Below are positions 58,402-64,000 of a stretch of DNA of 64,000 bases, piece by piece. This stretch comes from Afifellaceae bacterium. GTDB lineage: Bacteria > Pseudomonadota > Alphaproteobacteria > Rhizobiales > Afifellaceae. The first letter of the stretch is position 1, and each line of letters opens with the position of its first letter. The position numbers and the translations under genes were made by a program. Location: assembly GCA_028284625.1 (NCBI GenBank), contig JANQRH010000004.1:40718-104717 (forward strand). Reading direction: 5' to 3'. The notes under the pieces were generated by a model. The model saw only the letters and a list, made by a program, of their open reading frames with translations. It was not told where the DNA came from and did no database searches.

Positions 58402-58734
58402 ATGCCAAAACGAACCTTAATTGTGACGGCTAATGTTGACTGTTTTTTAAAAAGCTATGAGAGAGAGCTTCGTCAGCATGGATTCCCTCAGAGTTTTATA
58501 GAAGAAGCGGCAGCTGCGATTTATGAGTTGCTTTTCTTTTCTTTAGTAGATGGTAAACTGCGAGCCGATCCGAATTATAGAGGTCGCGACGTAGACCGCC
58601 CCGGCTTTTCAATTTATTCGTTTCGAGAAGGTCCAATAGTCGGACAGTATTCTGCCTCAGCGCATATCGTACGCCTATTGTCGTTGTCCTTTGACCTCTC
58701 ACGGCCTGCCGCCGATTTAGATGTCGCGGCATGA
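58402..58734 (+). CDS. Orphan protein of unknown function, 110 aa
   Basis: Not recognised. It starts MPKRTLIVTANVDCFLKSYE, has a helical middle (FPQSFIEEAAAAIYELLFFS) and a strand-rich end (FSIYSFREGPIVGQYSASAH, IVRLLSLSFDL). The last part loosely recalls RelE/ParE-fold toxins, which end in similar strands, but key residues cannot be matched. Local GC is as low as 37% (58441-58500), unlike its neighbours, suggesting recent acquisition. No clear ribosome-binding site. It overlaps the next gene by four bases (ATGA). Confidence 0.6.
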   Translation: MPKRTLIVTANVDCFLKSYERELRQHGFPQSFIEEAAAAIYELLFFSLVDGKLRADPNYRGRDVDRPGFSIYSFREGPIVGQYSASAHIVRLLSLSFDLSRPAADLDVAA

Positions 58735-59036
58735 GGGAAAAGGACGCCGTTTCCCAGCTACGGCTTAGCGTCCTCTCTAAAGAGAGGGCTTTTTCCGGGG
58801 TGTCTGAGAGGGGGCAGCTTCAGCGGGAGACAATTCGCCCGATCATCTTGTTTTTTCTTATCTGCAATAGCGCTACCGTCGCAGGCACTTTTGGGTTTGC
58901 TCTATTGGAGCATTTCATCCCTTCTAGCAATCAAATAATCACGGACAAAGTCATAATCGCGGTTATAGGGGGAGTAACTCTCCAATCAGGAGCGATAATA
59001 GTTGCAGCATTTAAAGGACTATTTTCGAACGCATAG
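58731..59036 (+). CDS. Small membrane protein of unknown function, 101 aa
   Basis: Not recognised. A soluble, charged N-terminal third (about 35 residues) is followed by two hydrophobic helices, PIILFFLICNSATVAGTFGF and VIIAVIGGVTLQSGAIIVAA, separated by a short polar loop. Translationally coupled to the orphan gene before it. Small two-helix proteins of this kind occur in phage, toxin and membrane-effector settings. Ends ten bases before the gshB stop on the other strand. Confidence 0.62.
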   Translation: MREKDAVSQLRLSVLSKERAFSGVSERGQLQRETIRPIILFFLICNSATVAGTFGFALLEHFIPSSNQIITDKVIIAVIGGVTLQSGAIIVAAFKGLFSNA

Positions 59037-59045
59037 TCGTTCCGG

Positions 59046-59999
59046 TTAAGTATCCACCTTCCCCTCCACCGCATCCCAAAAAAGCGCCGCCACATCGGCG
59101 CCCCCAAAACGCTGCACCTCGCGGATGCCGGTGGGCGAGGTGACGTTGATCTCCGTCAGATAGTCGCCGATCACGTCGATGCCGGCGAGAAGCAACCCGC
59201 GGCGTTTCAGTGCCGGGCCGATCGCCGCGCAGATCTCAAGATCACGCGCGCTCATCTCCGTCGCCACGGCCTTGCCGCCGACATGCATGTTGGAGCGCGC
59301 GTCGCCCTTCGCCGGGATGCGATTGATGGCGCCGACCGCCTCGCCGTCGATCAGGATGATGCGCTTGTCGCCTTGGCGCACGGCCGGCAGATAACGCTGC
59401 ACAACGAAGGGCTCGCGAAAGCTGTCGAGGAACAGCTCAAGCAGCGCTGAAAAATTCTCGTCGTCCTCGCGCAGCCGAAACACGGCCGCGCCGCCATTTC
59501 CGTAAAGCGGCTTCAGGATGATGTCGCCGAACTCATTGCGGAAGTCGCGGATCGTTTGCGCGTCGCGCGTGATCAGCGTCTCCGGCGTCAGCTCGGGGAA
59601 GTCGAGGACGAAGAGTTTCTCGGGTGCGTTGCGCACCTCGGTCGGATCGTTCACGACAAGCGTGTTGGGATGGATGCGCTCCAGGAGATGCGTCGAGGTG
59701 ATGTAGGCCATGTCGAAGGGCGGGTCCTGGCGCAGGAGCACGACGTCGCAAACCGCGAGATCGAGAAGCTCCGCTTCGCCGAGCGCAAAATGCTTGCCCA
59801 CCTCGTCGGCGACCTCGACCGGCTCCGCCCGCGCCGTCACCTTGCCGCCGCGCATGGCGAGGCGGTCCGGCGTGTAGTGCATCAGCCGATGCCCGCGCCG
59901 TTGCGCTTCCAGCATCAGCGCGAACGTCGTGTCGCCGGCGATCTGCAGCGTGGCGATGTGGTCCATCTGGACCGCAACATTGAGCGGCGCCTTGGCCAT
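59046..59999 (-). CDS. gshB: Glutathione synthase
   Basis: ATP-grasp enzyme adding glycine to gamma-glutamylcysteine, 317 residues. Landmarks: [20 protein letters not shown] at the start, [34 protein letters not shown] in the ATP site, and [20 protein letters not shown] near the end. Third gene of the rsmI-yraN-gshB run typical of alphaproteobacteria. Confidence 0.97.
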   Translation of the reverse strand: MAKAPLNVAVQMDHIATLQIAGDTTFALMLEAQRRGHRLMHYTPDRLAMRGGKVTARAEPVEVADEVGKHFALGEAELLDLAVCDVVLLRQDPPFDMAYITSTHLLERIHPNTLVVNDPTEVRNAPEKLFVLDFPELTPETLITRDAQTIRDFRNEFGDIILKPLYGNGGAAVFRLREDDENFSALLELFLDSFREPFVVQRYLPAVRQGDKRIILIDGEAVGAINRIPAKGDARSNMHVGGKAVATEMSARDLEICAAIGPALKRRGLLLAGIDVIGDYLTEINVTSPTGIREVQRFGGADVAALFWDAVEGKVDT

Positions 60000-60051
60000 G
60001 GGTGCTTGTCCTTCCGCCAGACGCGTTAGCCCCGAAGGCGCCGAAGCGCAA

Positions 60052-60435
60052 TCACGTGACCTTGTCCCAGCCCGGCCGGAAGGCGTCGGGCAAATGCTCC
60101 GGCAACCGCCAGGGGACGATGAGGATCATGTCGTAGCGCAGGTTTAGCCCGGCCGCGTCGGGATGCGCGGCGAGCCACAGATCGGCCGCATCGACGATGC
60201 GCCGCTCGGAACGATTGTCGACGGATTCCAGCGCCTCGCGCCGTGAAGGGCGTGCTTTCACTTCGACAAACGCGACGAGCCGCCCGCGCTTGGCGACAAG
60301 GTCGATCTCGCCGAGCGGCGTCTTGTAGCGCCGGGCGAGCAGCCGATAGCCCTTGGCGAGAAGCAAAAGTGCGGCGAGCAGCTCGGCGACATGACCATGC
60401 CGATAGGCGTCTTCGCGTGAGCGCGCCCGCGGCAT
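60052..60435 (-). CDS. YraN family protein (UPF0102)
   Basis: 127 residues with the nuclease-like YraN fold: [40 protein letters not shown] (the D/E-x-K pattern of restriction-like nucleases) and [11 protein letters not shown]. The family is related to Holliday-junction resolvase folds but its role is not proven. Its start overlaps the rsmI stop by one base. Confidence 0.94.
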   Translation of the reverse strand: MPRARSREDAYRHGHVAELLAALLLLAKGYRLLARRYKTPLGEIDLVAKRGRLVAFVEVKARPSRREALESVDNRSERRIVDAADLWLAAHPDAAGLNLRYDMILIVPWRLPEHLPDAFRPGWDKVT

Positions 60436-61337
60436 CAGTCTTTCAGCGCCAGCGCGCGTTGGTAGAGATCGCGGCGCGGCAGGCCGGTCATCTCGGCGAC
60501 CGACTGCGCGGCTTCCCTGACGCCCGACGCCTGAAGCGCATCCTTCAGCAGCGCATCGACCTCGCTTTCCGACGGTGGCGCGGGCGCATCGGGCGGCGCG
60601 ATGAGAAGCACGATCTCGCCCTTCACGCCGCCCTCCTTGTAGCGCTTTGAGAGCGCTTCAAGCGTGCCGCGGTCGAACGTCTCGTGGAGCTTGGTGACCT
60701 CTCGACAAACCACTGCTTCGCGTTCCGCGCCGAGCGTGGCGCAAGCGTCAGCGAGAAGCGCGCCGATCCGGTTTGGCGATTCAAACAACGCCAAAGTCGC
60801 CGGCACACGCGCGACCTCTTCAAGGCGCTTCTGCCGCTGATGCGATTTCGACGGCAGGAACCCCAGGAAAAGAAACGCGTCGGTCGAAAGCCCGGCGGCC
60901 GACAAGGCGGCGACGGCAGAGGAGGGGCCAGGGATCGGCACGACCCGGTGACCGGCCGCGCGCGCGTCGGCGACAAGCGCAGCACCTGGATCTGAGATGA
61001 GTGGCGTGCCGGCATCGGCGACGAGCGCGACGGAGAGGCTTTTCTCCAGCGCGGCAAGGATCCGCCGATGCGCCGCCGGCTTGCTGTGCTCGTGATAGGC
61101 AGTGAGCTTTGCCGAGATGCCGTAGCGGTCGAGCAGCTTCCGGGTGACGCGCGTGTCCTCGCACGCGACGAGGTCGGCTGCCGCCAGCGTGTCGAGCGCC
61201 CGCAGCGTCACATCGGCGAGATTGCCGATCGGGGTGGCGACAAGATAAAGGGCCGAATCGAGCGCCGGCGCGGAGAAGGGCTGGCCGCGGATGCGGAAGC
61301 TGCGCTGCTCTTCGTGGTCTTTCGGACCGTCGCTCAC
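60435..61337 (-). CDS. rsmI: 16S rRNA (cytidine-2'-O)-methyltransferase RsmI
   Basis: Methylates the ribose of C1402 (E. coli numbering) in the decoding centre. 300 residues with the tetrapyrrole-methylase fold: LYLVATPIGNLADVTLRAL, CEDTRVTRKLLDRYGI, VADAGTPLISDPGAALVADA and FESPNRIGALLAD. The C-terminal extension (LLKDALQASGVREAAQSVAE) is usual. Divergent from the LpoA-like gene. Confidence 0.97.
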   Translation of the reverse strand: MSDGPKDHEEQRSFRIRGQPFSAPALDSALYLVATPIGNLADVTLRALDTLAAADLVACEDTRVTRKLLDRYGISAKLTAYHEHSKPAAHRRILAALEKSLSVALVADAGTPLISDPGAALVADARAAGHRVVPIPGPSSAVAALSAAGLSTDAFLFLGFLPSKSHQRQKRLEEVARVPATLALFESPNRIGALLADACATLGAEREAVVCREVTKLHETFDRGTLEALSKRYKEGGVKGEIVLLIAPPDAPAPPSESEVDALLKDALQASGVREAAQSVAEMTGLPRRDLYQRALALKD

Positions 61338-61405
61338 GGGCCATGTCTCCGGCGTTCAGCGGTGGGTTGCGCTTGCCGCTATGTGCAATTCTTCCTAGGG
61401 TCCTA

Positions 61406-61453
61406 GAGCATGATCCCGAAAAGTGGGAACCGGTTTTCGGACAAGATCATGCT
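61406..61453. repeat. RIME-like palindromic element
   Basis: Full copy with centre GGAACC, lying between the divergent rsmI and LpoA-like genes; followed by the second mosaic segment (GATAGAGCGGCTGAGCGAAT) to about 61504. Confidence 0.92.
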
Positions 61454-61537
61454 TCAACAAAGAGATAGAGCGGCTGAGCGAATCTCATACGCGATGACGC
61501 TCTAATCTGCGGGGCCGGGCTTGGAAAGGAGCGTGCA

Positions 61538-62725
61538 GTGTCACGCCACCGCCGAATTTACGGGCTGAAGCCGGCGCTTCGCGCCCTGGCTTGCATCGTC
61601 GTCGCGGCATCGCTTTCCGCCTGCAGCTCCTTGGGCGGCCGCTTTCTGAGCGGCCCGCAAGTGACCTCTGGCGGCCCGGAAACCTTCGGATCGGGTGCTG
61701 TCAAAGTGGCGCTGCTTCTGCCGCGCACAGCCAGCGGCAATGGCGGCGAGACCGCACGGGCGTTCCGCAATGCAGCCGATCTGGCCATGCGCGATTTCCC
61801 CAGCGCCGGAATCCAGATCAGCGTGCACGACACGAAGGGCACGCCGGCTGGCGCACGGGCCGCCTTGGATGTTGCGCTGGCGGGCGGCGCTGAGATCATC
61901 CTCGGCCCTGTCTTCTCCGCCGAAGTTGCGGCGATCGGACAGCAGGCTCGCAGCGCCGGCGTGCCGGTGATTGCGTTTTCCTCCGACGCGGGTGTCGCCG
62001 GACCGGGCGTTTATCTTTTGAGCTTCCTGCCGGCCGACGATATCAGCCGCGTCGTGTCCTATTCGGCGAGCCAGGGACGCAAATCCTTCGCCGCGCTGCT
62101 TCCCGCCACCGCCTATGGCGCTGTCGTTGAGGCATCCTTCCGGCGCAGCGTCGCCGCTGCCGGCGGGCGTGTCGTCACCGTCAAATCCTATCAGGCGAAC
62201 GGCGAGGATATGCAGGCGAAGGCGGCCGAGATCGCCGCCATCGCTACGCAGATCGATGCACTTCTGATGCCGGATGCCGGCGAGAATGCGCTGCGGCTGG
62301 CCTCCGCACTGGCCAATGCGGGCGTGACGCGCGACCGCGTGAAGCTGCTTGGCTCCGGGCAATGGGATGATAATCGGCTTCTCAGCAGCACCGCCCTTGT
62401 GGGCGGCTGGTATCCGGGGCCCGTCCAGCAGGGCTTCTTGGACTTTTCGCGCCGGTACCGCGCTACCTTCAACGCGCCGCCGCCGCGCAACGCGACGCTT
62501 GCCTACGACGCGACGGTGCTTGCCGCGGGTCTTGTGCGCCAATACGGCACGGACCGCTTCCAGGTCTCGGCGCTGACCAGCGCCAACGGATTTGCCGGCA
62601 TAGACGGCTTGTTCCGGTTCCTGCCGAGCGGACTGACGGAGCGGCGCTACGCCGTCTACGAAGTGACTGGGTCCGGTTCGCGCGCGATTGCGCCGGCGGC
62701 ACGCAGCTTCGGGGCGGGCGGATAG
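61538..62725 (+). CDS. Penicillin-binding protein activator (LpoA-like lipoprotein)
   Basis: 395-residue lipoprotein. The signal peptide has a lipobox LSAC (in VVAASLSACSSLGG), followed by a periplasmic-binding-protein domain (VKVALLLPRTASGNGGETAR, GGAEIILGPVFSAEVAAIGQ). E. coli LpoA, of the same domain type, activates PBP1A from the outer membrane. The position opposite rsmI-yraN-gshB is conserved for this gene. The GTG start has AAAGGAG eight bases upstream. Confidence 0.92.
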   Translation: MSRHRRIYGLKPALRALACIVVAASLSACSSLGGRFLSGPQVTSGGPETFGSGAVKVALLLPRTASGNGGETARAFRNAADLAMRDFPSAGIQISVHDTKGTPAGARAALDVALAGGAEIILGPVFSAEVAAIGQQARSAGVPVIAFSSDAGVAGPGVYLLSFLPADDISRVVSYSASQGRKSFAALLPATAYGAVVEASFRRSVAAAGGRVVTVKSYQANGEDMQAKAAEIAAIATQIDALLMPDAGENALRLASALANAGVTRDRVKLLGSGQWDDNRLLSSTALVGGWYPGPVQQGFLDFSRRYRATFNAPPPRNATLAYDATVLAAGLVRQYGTDRFQVSALTSANGFAGIDGLFRFLPSGLTERRYAVYEVTGSGSRAIAPAARSFGAGG

Positions 62726-62925
62726 CGCGCTGGTTGCGCCGTCTTGCCATTCCTCGGCGAAAAGCCCATTTTAGAGCGGATCGATCTTGGCCGGACGACC
62801 TGGGCCGCTTCGCCTTCGCTTGATAGCGGGCGCACGTTCAGACTCTCTTCCAATATCGACTGAACGGGTCGGGCCGCAGCAATGCGCGCGATCTACGTGC
62901 ACACCCGCAAGCGAAAGGACATGCA

Positions 62926-63135
62926 ATGCGAACGGGCACAGTTAAGTTTTACAACAGCCAACGAGGCTATGGGTTCATTCAGCCGGATGATGGCGGCAAG
63001 GACGTTTTCGTTCATGCCACCGCGCTTGAGCGCGCCGGGATGAGGGGCCTCGTGGAAGGGCAGAAGATCGGCTTCGACGTTGAGGTCGACCGCCGCAGCG
63101 GCAAGGACGCCGCCTCGAACCTGCAGGAAGTATGA
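62926..63135 (+). CDS. Cold-shock domain protein (CspA family)
   Basis: 69-residue RNA/DNA-binding beta barrel. RNP1-like RGYGFIQPDDG and RNP2-like KDVFVHATAL are present; MRTGTVKFYNSQRGYGFI is the usual start. The 200-bp leader is long, as is common where cold-shock mRNA structure matters, though no specific element is recognised. It precedes the IF-1 gene. Confidence 0.95.
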   Translation: MRTGTVKFYNSQRGYGFIQPDDGGKDVFVHATALERAGMRGLVEGQKIGFDVEVDRRSGKDAASNLQEV

Positions 63136-63139
63136 GTTA

Positions 63140-63187
63140 GAGCATGATCCCGAAAAGTCGGAACCGGTTTTCGGACAAGATCATGCT
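63140..63187. repeat. RIME-like palindromic element
   Basis: Full copy starting four bases after the cold-shock gene's stop, with centre CGGAACC; followed by GAGAGCGTTGGAGCGATG, the second mosaic segment. It may serve as the gene's 3' structure. Confidence 0.92.
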
Positions 63188-63322
63188 CAAACAAAGAAGC
63201 GAGAGCGTTGGAGCGATGTAGCCAAGCGCGACAACGCGATGCTCGCTGATTAGCGGGTTCCGCTGACGCACGGCCACCGCTATCAAGCGGTGGCCCGATC
63301 GGAGCAACAGAGGAAGGAGTGC

Positions 63323-63595
63323 ATGGCGAAGGAAGAGCTGATTACGTTTGAGGGGCTCGTCACCGAGCTCCTGCCGGACGCGCGCTTTCGCGTGAAGCTC
63401 GACACCGGCCACGAGATCATTGCCTACACGGCCGGACGCATGAAGAAGCACCGGATCAAGACGCTGGCCGGCGACCGCGTGACGGTGGAGATGTCGCCGT
63501 ACGATTTGGAGAAGGGCCGGTTGGTGTTTCGCCACAAGGACGAACGCGCCTCATCGGCGCCGCGGCCGCAGCGCCGGCCGTTCCGCCGCCGCTGA
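63323..63595 (+). CDS. infA: Translation initiation factor IF-1 with basic C-terminal extension
   Basis: 90-residue S1/OB-fold protein that binds the ribosomal A site during initiation. The core is standard ([56 protein letters not shown]) but about 18 residues longer than the usual 72, ending in a basic [16 protein letters not shown] tail. GAAGGAG lies six bases before the ATG. The tail and the cold-shock neighbour suggest this may be a second IF-1 copy in the genome rather than the housekeeping one. Confidence 0.93.
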   Translation: MAKEELITFEGLVTELLPDARFRVKLDTGHEIIAYTAGRMKKHRIKTLAGDRVTVEMSPYDLEKGRLVFRHKDERASSAPRPQRRPFRRR

Positions 63596-63735
63596 TCGAC
63601 GCGCGCAAGCGATCTCCCATCAGGCGACGTTCCCAAAACGCCTCGATTCGAGGTTTTAGCAGCGACCCGCTTGCACCAAAGGCGGGGCCGCGCCACATTG
63701 GGCGCCCCATGCAACAACGGAAAGGAGGTGATCCA

Positions 63736-63813
63736 GTGTCTCATTGTCTTACCCCGCGGTCACGGAATTCGAGAGACCTGATCTTCGCCTCTGGTGAGGT
63801 CCGCGCCGCTTGA
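63736..63813 (+). CDS. Mini-ORF of 25 codons with near-maximal Shine-Dalgarno sequence
   Basis: GTG start preceded by AAAGGAGGTGATCCA; together with the G of the start this is complementary to about 17 bases of the canonical 16S rRNA 3' end. AGGAGG-to-start spacing is seven. Product: MSHCLTPRSRNSRDLIFASG then EVRAA. Not a known family. A perfect hairpin follows 40 bp later. It may be a leader peptide or an unannotated conserved small protein. Confidence 0.45.
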   Translation: MSHCLTPRSRNSRDLIFASGEVRAA

Positions 63814-63852
63814 CCCGGCGCCGGTCGCGAATAGAACCGCGGACCGACAATG

Positions 63853-63890
63853 GAAGGGCTGCCCTAACGGGCAGCCCTTCGTCTTTGGGG
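63853..63890 (+). terminator. Perfect 12-bp hairpin, probable terminator
   Basis: GAAGGGCTGCCC, loop TAAC, GGGCAGCCCTTC, then GTCTTTGGGG. The T-tract is short, so termination efficiency is uncertain; it would end the infA/mini-ORF transcript, and being palindromic could also act in reverse. Confidence 0.7.
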
Positions 63891-63937
63891 CAACGATACG
63901 TCACGGCCCTTCAGGTGCCCTTCATTCGTCCTGCGAG

Positions 63938-63997
63938 GCTTCTTTCGCCCTCATCCTGAGGTGCGAGCGAAGCGAGCCTCGAAGGGGCGAAAGAAGC
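63938..63997. repeat. REP-like palindrome at window end
   Basis: Perfect 13-bp outer arms GCTTCTTTCGCCC (63938-63950) and GGGCGAAAGAAGC (63985-63997), with an inner CTCATCCTGAGG and GCGAGCGAAGCGAGC, the type of dispersed REP seen in Bradyrhizobium-related genomes. A different class from the RIME-like copies. Confidence 0.75.
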
Positions 63998-64000
63998 ACC

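Noticed and set aside
57893..58734. Classic toxin-antitoxin pair (RHH antitoxin plus RelE/ParE toxin)
   Set aside because: The two genes are divergent and 290 bp apart, not an operon, and the orphan lacks identifiable toxin residues; kept only as an open possibility.
63720..63736. Fragment of a reversed 16S rRNA 3' end
   Set aside because: Similarity stops after about 17 bases, exactly at the start codon; the flanking bases are not rRNA-like, so an extended Shine-Dalgarno fits better.

Overview
The window is a GC-rich chromosomal segment of an alphaproteobacterium, most likely of the order Hyphomicrobiales (Rhizobiales). Three things support this: the gene order mnmE-mnmG-rsmG-parA-parB facing leuS-lptE-holA; the hemE/ppsR junction with maf-aroE-coaE-dnaQ beyond it; and intergenic mosaic palindromes that begin GAGCATGATCCCGAAAAGTG, which are typical of that order. 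No rRNA, tRNA, CRISPR array, transposase or prophage was recognised. The content is overwhelmingly housekeeping, with one small AT-richer accessory patch.

Layout. 1-7,600: the end of pheT, a universal stress protein, mtnA, a CBS/CorC membrane protein, an isolated TadG-like pilus protein and mscL. 7,700-13,700: an acetate-sensing type module (CrbS/MxtR-like symporter-kinase, CrbR/ErdR-like NarL regulator, ActP-like symporter). 13,700-27,600: pyrD, a truncated haemoglobin, a MATE pump, an ATP-dependent DNA ligase next to exonuclease III, a candidate structured small RNA with a strong terminator (about 20,045-20,210), a sterol-desaturase-like protein, regulators, an L,D-transpeptidase, a 50-residue DUF1127 protein, a HerA-like ATPase and YggS.

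27,600-47,000 is the replication-origin neighbourhood. leuS-lptE-holA run rightward and meet parB. parB, parA, rsmG, mnmG, mnmE, rho, hemJ and hemE run leftward. Two parS sites (one an exact 16-bp match) lie between mnmG and mnmE. The 372-bp gap between hemE and ppsR is the likely oriC: transcription diverges from it on both sides, and it contains a stretch of about 35% GC. ppsR-maf-aroE-coaE-dnaQ run rightward in a tightly overlapping series.

47,000-57,800: secB, fxsA, a Tim44-like protein, mltA, an Smr protein, an OlsB-type acyltransferase, an FAD oxidoreductase, an RND/MMPL exporter, two small orphan proteins and comM. 57,890-59,040: a small AT-richer patch holding a ribbon-helix-helix protein divergent from two overlapping orphan genes, with a perfect 14-bp palindrome just before the first; this is the best candidate for an undescribed small system. 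59,040-64,000: gshB-yraN-rsmI divergent from an LpoA-like lipoprotein, a cold-shock protein, an IF-1 with a basic tail, and a 25-codon mini-ORF with a near-maximal Shine-Dalgarno sequence followed by a perfect hairpin.

Start codons were moved from the longest possible frame wherever a ribosome-binding site or the family's usual N-terminus argued for it. All family names rest on reading the translated sequences; no database search was run.
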